Below are positions 22,781 to 33,034 of a DNA stretch of 64,000 nucleotides, piece after piece (within the stretch, counting starts at the first letter, position 1; every line of letters begins with the position of its first letter). The translations under genes and the position numbers were made by a program. Source of the DNA: Heterotrichella gracilis. Taxonomy: Eukaryota; Sar; Xanthophyceae; Tribonematales; Xanthonemataceae. Below the pieces are notes generated by a model that was not told the origin of the DNA, ran no database searches, and worked only from the letters and a program-made list of their open reading frames with translations. Location: contig JAULBX010028493.1 in NCBI GenBank assembly GCA_032358255.1, forward strand, positions 124,001 to 188,000, read 5' to 3'.

Positions 22781-24078
22781 GGGTGTTTGCACCGCAATAG
22801 CCCTTAAGTTTAAACCCTGTCATTGTGTTTTCCTTCCACATGGGCTAGGGTAATGAGGTGCACTCATTGGTGCCCAAAGGGGGCTAGAAATATTTGGGAA
22901 TGATGTGCAGGTGGAGGGCGGAGGGTAGCTATCACCGGGACAGTGATGCCCACCCAGGTGTGTCACTGGGACAACATCTCCAGGCAAGGCATCACCTCGG
23001 CTAGGCAACGTACGGGCCGGCAGCATCACATCTTTAAAAGGTACATTATGGCTGCATTTGCTACATTTGCAGGTGCCTTGACAAAGGTTGGAGTACTGCG
23101 GCATGTGCTTTGCGTCATGACTGCAACAGGGCCTGCAGCAGCATGCCACATGATTCCCCAGATAACTAATGCGGTATGCCACATAATTAAAATGGTCAGC
23201 TAGGCCCTGGGGCCATTGAGGTGCTACCCAATATAGGATTTGTTAGATGTTTCAAACGTCCAAGTTATTGAATGTTTATGATAATTCCTGTCAAATGGCC
23301 GACTATACGCCACGCAATAGTAAGAAAGATACTTCCGGACAATCTTTCTTCGCTTGCTTTCCAGCCATACACACAATGCACAAGGTGTGCCACCGTTGCA
23401 CCCTAATCATTAGGCAAAGGCTGCACTGTTACGAGGGTAGTTGCCTTAATTACAGGTGTGTCTTGGGCTAGCCACCACACCAGGCGGCGCCAGTAGACAG
23501 TCGTTGTTCACTATGGGCATGCATGGAATCATATTGACTCATGGCCCATCGGATGGAACATTCATGACTGCAAATGAGCAACTCATTTGACTGACAGTCA
23601 CTGGGAGGTAGTGGTAAGACCCTTGTGCGGCAGTGCCACAGGTCTGACGCAGCTGCTGAGTTGATGAGTCATAGCAGTACCTTTTTTGTCAGTGGATCTC
23701 CTTCAATTCAAAGCTTCGGGTCACCAGGACTGTCTCAGAGAGCGCAGCCAGAGCAGTACAGCCCATTGGTGGGCACTGTTTTTGAAAATGTTGGTCATCA
23801 TGGGGCCGCGGGCCGCCCAAATTTCATGTCTGGGGCAGACTGGGGACCGGATCAAACTGGGCGCTTCAAACGTGTACGGCCCATTGCACCCATGAATCGT
23901 GACACGGCAGTCTGACTGACTGCAGTTCTGTCCTTTTGGATGGTACCACTCTGTCATGATACGGTTGGCCCTTGCCAGAACTCTGGTCCTGCACGTTTCT
24001 CCAGGAGCCCAGTGACTGCACACCGCACAACATGGCACGACTGCAGGCAGGACCGACAAGGCTTGCATTCTGAGAAAC

Positions 24079-24085
24079 TATAAAG
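24079..24085 (+). promoter_or_regulatory. Possible TATA box of the silk-like gene
   Basis: TATAAAG about 160 bases upstream of the ATG at 24243 and the only such motif near it. Position and sequence fit a TATA box, but the transcription start is unknown. Confidence 0.35.
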
Positions 24086-24242
24086 GCCACAGCTTGAAAC
24101 CCATGTTGCATCATCTCTGTGTCCTGTGCTAGGTGGCTGTGTTGCTCTCCTGTAGCTTGCCTGTGCTAAACGTTGTGTTGACCCAACCTGTTACGTCAAC
24201 CCCCGTCGCATTGCCTTGTAACTCTTCACGCTGCACTCCATC

Positions 24243-26837
24243 ATGAGGTTCTCACGCCTGTCTGCTTTGTTCCTCGTCCTGCTCATTGCAATCGGTGCCT
24301 CTCAGGCCAGGAAACTGCACGATGCTGCTGCCAATGCAGATGCTGGCGCCACTGCTGCCACGGATGGTGGTGCTACTCTAGCTGCTGCCCAGGCCCAGGT
24401 ATGGACCACTTCGACACAGTTTGCCCATAACAGTGTGCCCATGCGAGTAGCTGTGTGTGTTCAGGTCACTGAACACGAAGTCTCACACGGTCACCACTTT
24501 GTTTTGCAGGCAGCCGCCAATGGTCCAAGCGGATCTGCCAGTGCCAATGCCGGTGCTGGTGCTCAAGCCAACTCCAACAACGGTGGTTCCAATGTTAATG
24601 CCGGTGCTGGTGCTCAAGCCAACTCCAACAACGGTGGTTCCAGTGCCAATGCCAATGCTGGTGCTCAAGCCAACTCCAACAACGGTGGTTCCAGTGCCAA
24701 TGCCAATGCTGGTGCTCAAGCCAACTCCAACAAAGGCGGTTCCAGTGCTAATGCTGGTGCTGGTGCTTCAGCCTCTACAGGTGAGATCACATTTGGTTCT
24801 GATCCCTCACATGACATGATGGGCCTGTGCTTACACTGCGTGACCATTGTGGCAACTGTTACACTGCATGTGCTGTTTGCAGATCAGCACAATGGAATCT
24901 GCAGCTGCAATGACAATGCCAACGTGCCCTCACTGATTTGCATGTGTCAACAGCAAGTGGGTCATGCTTCATTTATCCTGTCCATCCCACCTTACCACTA
25001 ATATCTTGTTATGGGTGCCATTTCAGGAGGAGGGTCTTCATCATCACAGGCCCAGGCTGCAGCGCAGGCCCAAGCCGCAGCTCAGGCCCAGGCTGCAGCG
25101 CAGGCTCAGGCAGCAGCGCAGGCCCAAGCAGCAGCACAGGCGCAGGCCGCAGCACAAGCCTCTGCTGGTGCCACAGTCACTGGCTCTGCCCCAGGCGACT
25201 GCCAGGCCACCGCACAGATATTTCAACTTGAGTGCCTTGGCATGCAATGCATATCATGTCAAAATGCTATTACGTATGTACTTTGCGCAGCATTTGATAG
25301 TACCAGGCTGCAGCTCCGCTGTCTGATATGTGACATTGCCCACCAATCAGTTTGCCACTGATTTGTATCCCCGCTTAATAATTTACTTCATGCTAATTTT
25401 GTCTTTTATCCTTGTCCCCATGTTCTGATGCAGGCATTCTCATCTGCAATTGCGCAAGGGGACAATGCTGCGGCAACTGCTTCAGCTTACACATTTGCTG
25501 AGTGCGATACATCATTGGTTGCTTCTGCTTTGGCATCGGCATTCTCCTCTGGATATGCAACAGCTTGCGCATCTGCGATTGCAAGCTCTGTTGGCTCTGG
25601 CAACACCGTGTTTGCCTCAGCATGGGCATCTGCCATGGCATCTGTTATTGGCAACTCCCAGGCGTATGCTGAGGTAATTTCTGGCCATATTTTGTATTCT
25701 TCACCTCTTACAGTATTATCCACTGGATGCAATGAAGTATTGCCTTGGGCCGGTGCATACATCTGCTGCAAACCTTAAGTGAACTGCTGGACATGCAGGG
25801 TATGCAATGCATGAATGCTGATGTCACGGATCCATCCATGCAGGCATTCTCTGCGGCATTCCAAGTTGGAGGCCTGGTTGCCCAAGCTGCAGCGCAGGCA
25901 GTAGCTTCTGCTTCATCCTCCAACGCCTCTGCTGCTGCTTTCGCCATGGCATACGCCATCACCTGTAAGTAGATGACCCGCCATGCTTGCGAAAGTCATT
26001 TTGAACCTAAGTGTCCAGTCCAGCTGCCTTGCTCTGCAGTTCCGTCAATAAAACACAGTTTGTTCCTACCAAACGCTGCTGCTGTTTGTCAATGCCTACC
26101 CACTATGCGCACTGTAGCTGACAACTACCCTCCTCACTACAATGCACACATGGCTGACAATATCCCTCCGCAATGCAGATGGCCAATCACAGGCATGTGC
26201 ATCGGCTCTGGCCCAGGCTTCTGCTTCCTCCAGCTCAACCGCCGCTGCTGTAGCCAGCGCATGGGCATCCGCCATCAGCTCCACGCTGGGCAGCAACGCC
26301 GGCGCTGCTGCCCAGGCCTTCACTTCCTCCCTGTCAACTGGTGGTGCCTTTGCAACTGCCGCTGCCCAGGCTATCGCTAGTGCATCTGGCAAGAATGCGC
26401 AGGCTGCTGCCTCTGTTGTTTCATCTGCCATCTCTGGTGAGTCACACTGTCTGCCCACCAAACACCCAAACAGCACATAAATGGTCAAATTGCTACGCCA
26501 GAGCCTGACGCATGAACCCTCGTGTTTCCAACTTTGTTTTTAGATGATTCCTTGTTCAGGCTCATGTTGCATTTTTTTTTTCCTGTTGCAATTTTCCTGT
26601 TGCATTTTTAATATGTGCTTTTGAAAAAAATGCTGAAAGACTTTGTTTGATTCGTGGACTTGGTGTACTTGCGCAGGCGGCCAAGCTACTGCCGCCTCCC
26701 AGGCATTTGCCAACGTGGCAGGATCTGGCTCTGGATGCAGTGCTGTTGCTCACGCGTTGTCCCAGGCCAGCGCATCAGGCTCGGGTGTGTCGTCAGCATT
26801 TGCCAACTCAAATGCTTCAGCCAGCTGCCTTGGCTGA
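24243..26837 (+). CDS. Secreted Ala/Ser/Gly-rich silk-like repeat protein
   Basis: I recognise no named family. Seven exons (24243-24398, 24510-24780, 25027 to about 25205, 25434-25673, 25844-25964, 26179-26436, 26677-26837) give about 461 residues. A signal peptide (LSALFLVLLIAIGASQA) is followed by three zones. The first has four copies of a 17-residue unit around AGAQANSNNGGSSANAN. The second has six copies of QAQAAA. The third, about 270 residues, is a low-complexity but non-identical Ala/Ser-rich region (VASALASAFSSGYATACASA, AAAVASAWASAISSTLGS) with sparse cysteines. Composition and phrasing resemble spider silk proteins, which is an analogy and not shown homology. Exons 4 and 5 both begin GCATTCTC, suggesting exon duplication. 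The end of exon 3 lacks a clear GT donor; a GC donor (CAG|GCCACC) at 25206 or a site at 25218 both keep frame. Probably a cell-wall, mucilage or extracellular-fibre protein. Confidence 0.75.
24550..24760 (+). repeat. 51-base coding tandem repeat, about four copies
   Basis: The unit marked by gctcaagccaactccaacaa starts at 24561, 24612, 24663 and 24714, an exact 51-base period. It encodes the AGAQANSNNGGS-type unit of the silk-like protein. The near-identity of the copies suggests recent expansion. Confidence 0.92.
25048..25160 (+). repeat. 18-base coding tandem repeat (QAQAAA), about six copies
   Basis: An 18-base unit of the form CAGGCNCARGCNGCAGCN is repeated about six times in exon 3 of the silk-like gene and encodes QAQAAA. 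Third-position differences between copies show it is older than the 51-base array or under coding constraint. Confidence 0.9.
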
Positions 26838-27956
26838 CTGCATCAGATTGCAATCTGAGATCCCAACATCTACCAGCCTAGTCGAAGTCTTTTGGACACA
26901 CCAGGGTGTCACAGACTCCGTGTATAAGGGGTACATTGATTGTGGGGACCTGGTATGAACTGGAATTTGTCGGATTGCAATTTGACGTGATGGCGTTTTA
27001 TTGAGCAGTGTAGCTGTTCCCAAGACTCACTAATAGTACTAGTAGCATTTCAGTCAAACTTGGACTCTGGTAGCCTGATTCTCTGTTTCTTCTCCATGTT
27101 CCGTGAAGACCTACTATCTTGAATGCAAAGGCACAGCTGCTCGCATGGCCATGATTCTGTTTGCTCTTTCAGATCATCTTGTGACCAGTGATCAAACCGT
27201 CGCCGTGATTATTTGCGTTAAGTGCTGCATATGCTGCAAATATTAGGACCCGTGATTACTAGTAGGCTGGTGGGTAAGCGTGACAGTCAAGTCACTTTGC
27301 ACTTTGTTCTTGGCAACAATTTATGGGATTGTTTACAACTCAGCTTCACCTCCTGTAACTTCAGACTTTCTCAACAAGAATTGTGACACGACTCATCAAG
27401 TGAACTGCTGGGCATTGCCAAGTGAATCCAGCAACTGCCTAATTCAAGGCAGCTGTTTACGACACTGCTGCCACACTATCATTCACAGGCCCTGGGGTGA
27501 GTATGACAACAAGAAATTGTACATGTGTGTACATCCCTGCACAATGATACATCTACATGGCATCATACCACCGTGTGACGCTGCCAGCATCATGCAACAC
27601 AATGATGGCAATAACAATCACATTTGATAGAGATCCACAGAGTGTTCACACCCCTTTCTTTGCTGCTCCTGTTGGGGAAGACAGCATCTTCAGCCCAATC
27701 TCATAATACTGGTTGACTTTCCTGCAAGTGACAGCAACTCGATGACATCACATTGATGACATCAAGTTGCACATTGGCAATTTCCATTTAAAAAATTTAC
27801 ATATAAATGCCAAAATTCCATTTCCCCCGCCAGCGTTCATCCAGGCAAAGGTACAGTACAATTGCAGCGTTTGGCTACGTTTTACATGGAAACATGACTG
27901 GAATGTGTGCATGCGGCTTGTTCACGCCGTGCAACAGCGGACAATTGTATTGCAAC
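26838..27956. other. Convergent intergenic region, no gene seen
   Basis: Between the 3' ends of the silk-like gene and the short-chain dehydrogenase gene. A frame at 27280-27627 has a hydrophobic start and several cysteines, but no ATG and no family match, so it is not called. Confidence 0.55.
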
Positions 27957-30088
27957 CTACCAGCCGAGAACCTTGTCCCAGAGCCAATCGCTACACCAGT
28001 GCCTCAATCGCACAAGGGTCACCATGTCGCCCCGGAACAGGTAGCGCGACCGAGGAGAAGGATCTGACAGGGCTTTGCAGATGTACCCCACAGCCACATC
28101 AACATCCATGGCCTCAGATACCCCACCCATGAGCGCAATGGTTGCCTGCACATGCAGATAAACAACATTTTAAACCATGCGTTGATAAATTTCCTGAATA
28201 GTCAGGAACACCTGTCTGCACCTGCAACATGCGGCACCACAGGGGGACTTGCAATGGCAGCAAAAGGATGCACAGCAAAACCACCTGATTCGCATCATGC
28301 TCAGTGCTTCGGTTTGCGCTGTGCTAGGTACCGCATCCACCATTATTCAACCAAATAATATTGTACCACCCTTGAATGATTAACTGGGAACTAACTACTC
28401 AGAGCCTCCTCATCTCAAGTATTAGGGCACTGATTCAGGAAAAGACAGCGCTGAAGAGAGCCAGCCTCCGACGCATGTTATTCCCTATCATGTCCTTACC
28501 ATGGGTAACACCGGGTGACCCTTACCTTGTTGAAAGGCTCGGCATACAGCTGCGCATGCTCTGGGGACAACGCCGCGATGGCCTTATTGCCGTCATCAAT
28601 CGCCCCGCTTGGCAAATTGGTGTTCACCCATCCAGGTTTGATCAGGGAGACCTTGATGCCCTGGGGCTCAACCTCAGCACTGCAAGTACACACCACATTA
28701 ACTGCCTTAAAACATCCTTGCATACTGCCTGGTAAGTCATATGATTGGCCTGTGATGCGGTAACGACCCACATGGTAACTTGCAGTTTAATTTGCTAACT
28801 GTCCTGTATACGCCATGCTGTGCCCACATCAGGCAACAGCCAACCATATTCACCAGCAAACAGTAGTAACTGATATTATTGTTATATATTACTACAAATG
28901 GTGGGCTGGCTTGGTCTGCCGCTCCCCAAAGAATGCATTCACTCCCAGATAAACCATCTACAAAATGTTGCGCTCCTCAACGCCACCGACATGACCTCTA
29001 CAGCACTTTGATGCGCGCCTGCACTCACCGAAGCATATCGTGCAGCGCCTCCAGGGCAAACTTGGAGCATGGATAGGCATTCCAGAATGGCAAAGCCACA
29101 CTCCCAGCTGCTGACCCGATGCTGACTATGCGCCCAGGCTGCCCCGCACGCAGCAAAGGGAGGAATGCTTGAGTGACACGCAGCACCCCCATGAAGTTCA
29201 CATCCATCACCTGCATGCCATAGCCCTATTATCACACGTTGCATAACCGACGTGAGCACCTGGGCACGCACAACACATTTGATGGCCACACGTGCACGAT
29301 GGCTGGCTCTGACGCCATTCATACATACAACATGACCAGAATATTGCCACATTTGTGTGTCATTGTAGTGTGCTTGCTCATACGCTGCACCACAATTGGC
29401 ACGATGTTGCAAATGGGAGGGAGAAATTTATTGTCATATAATACTTACATTGATTGGTTTGATGCATTATTATTAGAATAAGCCAATAGCTTTCAGCTAT
29501 GTGGATAATGTAAGGTAAATGTAAACAATAAAATATTAAGCATGGACTTGCATGTACAATTACAATTAACCTCACCCTTTGGAAAACTGCCATGTCAATG
29601 GCTTCCAGAGGCCCAGCCGCCACCAAGCCAGCATTGTTCACAAGCGCATCGATGCCAGCAGCACCTACAGCCTCGGCCACAGCCTGCACCCCTGCTGCCA
29701 CCTGTGCGTCGCTGGTGACGTCCATCTGCACAGCTGAGATGTTGTGGTGCTCTGCTTCAAGAGCTGCCATGGAGTCAGGAGACAACACGCCAGCCCATAC
29801 CTTCCACCCCTACAGAACCGACTTCCGTCACGCCACAGTGCGTCTTCTTCCCCACATAATAGGAATGCCAATGCCAAACGTCCGCATTGCAGGCGACATA
29901 CTGCAAACTTGCAGTTATGTTCCACCGTTGCGCACATCTGCAACAAAGCATCACTAAGTGAAGCGTCAACAAGTTGATATGAGTTGAAGCGTGCGCACCT
30001 TGCTTGCCAGCTCAACAGCTGTAGCTCTACCCAACCCACGGTCACAGCCTGTGATCACCGCTACCTTGGAACTAGCAGTAGTTGCCAT
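27957..30088 (-). CDS. Classical short-chain dehydrogenase/reductase
   Basis: Five exons (30088-29999, 29809-29576, 29210-29029, 28679-28526, 28145-27957) give 282 residues. The Rossmann cofactor motif TGCDRGLG is at residues 13-20, followed by NNAGL and the catalytic set Ser141 (SIGSAAGS), Tyr154 and Lys158 (YPCSK). KPGWVNTNL sits after the active site. The long C-terminal part (FRGDMVTLVRLRHWCSDWLW) resembles retinol-dehydrogenase/17-beta-hydroxysteroid-type SDRs that act on lipid or steroid alcohols. The cofactor cannot be fixed from sequence. No targeting signal is seen. The start is the ATG immediately before the first beta-strand (SSKVAVITG). The substrate is unknown. Confidence 0.9.
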
Positions 30089-31079
30089 GGTGTGGAACAG
30101 GTGCTGTCCCCTTAAGTATGTGTTTTCAGGTGGTACCTGAAAAGTGGGTTAACTTGGCTTCAGGTATGTACCTAGACAGGTAATAAGCAGGTGGGGAATT
30201 GGCAATCCCCAGGGGAGAAGGTTCGCTTCAACATCGCACGCAACACGCTACTGCTATGTAAAATAAAGCAAGTACATATATTAAACTGCCCAGTATATCT
30301 TCATCAGGTGCCCATACGCGACTTTCACTGTTGAACCATGTACATGTATTGTGTATGTAACGTGTGTACAAAGTTGGTGCCACAACACATGCTAGCTCAC
30401 CAGTTCCCTGTCTGATATTTGCCAGACCAGACCCTGGTGTCAATAAATGCTAGACGTGATACTGCCACTCGGGTACCTGTCCCTCAGTCGCGGGCATGGG
30501 TCTTGTGTCAGTATGTTCCGGACCTGTCAACCATGTGACACGAGCATGGACACAGCTGGGTTCAATGCGCCCGCCGAGCCATGATACCACAAAAATGAGA
30601 TATGGCAAAAATGTTAGAGGGTGCACAACCCACTTCACTGCTGCATTAGTCACGCTTAGGCGCGCACATGCATGCATGCAGGGCGGGCCATAAAACCTAA
30701 ACAAGGGTTTGACTCCCCCCGTTTTGTCTGGTTTACGCGTCTTCTTACATATGCATGCATGCATCGCATGCAATCGGTTGTAAAAAGCCGGTTGCCAAGG
30801 CCAGGACAGCAGAAGTACCACCATTTATCTGTTGATGAAGTTTCATCTGTCCACGAATGGCGTACTAGCAGCGCACGCTTGGCTATAAAGTTGCATAGTT
30901 CAGGTAGCAGTTACAACTGGTAGCAGGTACCAGAGGCGCAAACCCAGTTCGCTACCTGTGCCAGTAGACCTTTCCACCTGCCACATCGTCAACTATATCA
31001 CGGGCGCGTATGTGCTGTTAACTGGGATGTGCACTCACAAAGCGCGAGCAGCCTGAACACTGCCATCATCATCCACACC
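30089..31079. other. Divergent intergenic region
   Basis: Shared upstream region of the dehydrogenase (leftward) and RPB7 (rightward). A TATAAA at 30884-30889 lies about 190 bases before the RPB7 ATG and might serve it. TGCATGCA-type palindromes occur at about 30665 and 30750. No gene was recognised. Confidence 0.55.
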
Positions 31080-31944
31080 ATGTTTTTCTTGCTCAACTTG
31101 AAAAAGGAGCTTGAGCTACACCCAAAGTTCTTTGGTCCGCGGCTTCGGGAGACAATAGAGCAGAAGCTTATTTCTGAGGTTGGTGGTGCACCCAACTGTT
31201 GGTTGTCAAGTCATCGTCAACCAACATCACACTGTGTATGTGTATGTGAACCATCAATTGCAACACTGGTACAGGTGGAGGGTTCGTGCACTGGAGAGTA
31301 TGGGTTCATCATCTTTGTTACAAGGATCCTTGACATTGGCAAGGGTCTCATCCGCGAGGGCCTGGGGTCTGCCAACTTCAATGTGGAGTACCAATGCGTG
31401 GTGTACAAGCCGTTCATTGGCGAAGTCATTGATGCAGTGGTGTCATCAGTGAACAAGGTGTGTGCACAACCCACCACTCACCCAATGTCACCTGGATCCC
31501 TGTTAGTCTGTGATGCAAGCACTTGCAGCTCTGATTCCCTTTATTGGTATTGAGCTGTTTGCTATGTGCTTGCAGATGGGCTTCTTTGCAGACGCAGGGC
31601 CTCTGCAGGTATTTGTGTCCAACCATCTTATCCCCGAGGACTGCAAGTTTGCCATGGGTGGAGAGGCCATGTACATTGGCGACGATGGCACCCAAATTGT
31701 CACGGGCTGCGATGTGCGGTTGAGAGTTGTGGGGTCGAGAGTTGATGCTTCTGAAATTGTAAGTGTTCCTCTGGCTTGCTGCCAACTTTGCACTTTGGAC
31801 ACTGCCTTATGTTATGTTGCTTATCATGACCTTTCAACCACAAGCGGCATGGCTGTGCCACTGAAACAACTTGCGCCTCTGCAGTTCTGCGTTGGGACCA
31901 TAAAAGAAAACTACTTGGGCGTCATTGGGACCGGCATGGTTTGA
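31080..31944 (+). CDS. RPB7: RNA polymerase II subunit RPB7
   Basis: Four exons (31080-31178, 31275-31457, 31576-31758, 31885-31944) give 174 residues, the standard length. The protein starts MFFLLNLKKELELHPKFFGP. The N-terminal RNP-like domain continues with EGSCTGEYGFIIFVTRI and EYQCVVYKPFIGEVIDAVV. The C-terminal OB fold follows (FADAGPLQVFVSNHLIPEDC), with GTIKENYLGVI at the end. RPB7 pairs with RPB4 to form the stalk of RNA polymerase II, which binds emerging RNA. All splice phases agree. There is nothing unusual in it. Confidence 0.96.
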
Positions 31945-33034
31945 GACTAGCCCACACCAATCAGTGGTTGCTTGATGAGCAAACGGCAACACGGCTATGC
32001 AGTAAGAGTGCACTCCCAGGAAGAGGCAAGGATGGCTACCAGCGAGACCTGGGTGTGGTTGGATGTCAGCTGAGAGATGGCCTCTCCTAAAATCGCCAGT
32101 GATTAGGGATGGAGTCTCTATTGTGCGCTGGACGCTGCCACAAGCACAACCCAGTATTGCGCATTAATCCATTAACCATCGTGTGTGACTGCCTCCACGC
32201 CAGAGCACTGAACTGTGGCTGGCCCAGCAGCCACTGAAATGTGACTCTGAAAGTGTCTCAGTCAAAGGGTTTGTGTGTGTCATTCGTGTCTTAAGGCATC
32301 GCGCGCCACTGACATTGAAGCAGTGGGCGCAGCACATTCTCGTTTGGACTAATTTATTGCTACGATCACCTATCAATTTGTTTTTCACACAATGTAATAT
32401 TCCCACCCTCTGCTATATCAGCTCTGGCTATCAGCTCCCGCCGCATTCGCCCCAGGGCCCGCTTCAAGCTGTGGTTGAACCACAGCCAGACAGTTTTCTG
32501 CCCCCCGGTGACGAGTTCATTGACAGACACTATCGAGGTTGCTTAGAGGTGCTACGGTGCCGGGGTGGGAGGGGATACCCTTTAGGGTCTACACTGGGGT
32601 CATCTTGTCCTCAGGGGAGTTGTGGCAAGTGCATTACTAACGGCGAGCACGAGAGCCTTCAATCAGTTCTTAGACTCGCAGCCCAAACAGCTCATAAGCC
32701 TTTAATACCACGCAAACCGTGGCCTTGACTAGCCCCTTCGACATGCGTGCATGCGTCATCACTGATGGGTGTGCCATCGTTTGGGCCACTGCCAAACCTG
32801 TCCACCCAAGTGGCAATGACACCTAATAAACGTTGATGTTAGTTTCTTAACCATGTTTTGAAAGACCATGCCTGAAGGTTATCGTTGCCTTTCGTTGGTG
32901 GGTCTACCGGCCACCCTACCTTCACGACTGGGAGGTACATAGGCTTCAATACCTCGCCATATCAACTGCCTGTTCTCTGTATTTAGTACATACCCATTTC
33001 ATATCATCAATACAACTGTGGGACTAGCAGTACT
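31945..33034 (+). other. Intergenic region, no gene seen
   Basis: Between RPB7 and the SPO11-like gene, both rightward. It holds a 3' UTR and a promoter. No open frame with family resemblance and no RNA gene was recognised. Confidence 0.6.

Larger units (their letters stand above)
21528..24242. other. Long intergenic region, AT-richer, with a CTTT microsatellite
   Basis: This 2.7 kb holds the subtilase 3' UTR and the silk-like gene's promoter and 5' UTR. The sequence at about 21600-22400 looks more AT-rich than the genes. It contains a (CTTT)n microsatellite and a TATA-like box near the right end. Open frames here lack family resemblance and I did not call any of them. Confidence 0.55.

Noticed and set aside
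22820-23182. A Cys/Pro-rich minus-strand open frame
   Set aside because: Composition is irregular and there is no recognisable domain, so it is probably a chance open frame.
23625-23915. A 96-residue open frame upstream of the silk-like gene
   Set aside because: No family resemblance, no signal peptide and no supporting splice sites.
24550-25160. Direct repeats considered as a CRISPR-like array
   Set aside because: The repeats are contiguous, in frame and coding, without spacers, in a eukaryotic gene.
27280-27627. A Cys-containing open frame with a hydrophobic start
   Set aside because: It has no ATG in a sensible position and no family match. It lies in a region otherwise without coding character.
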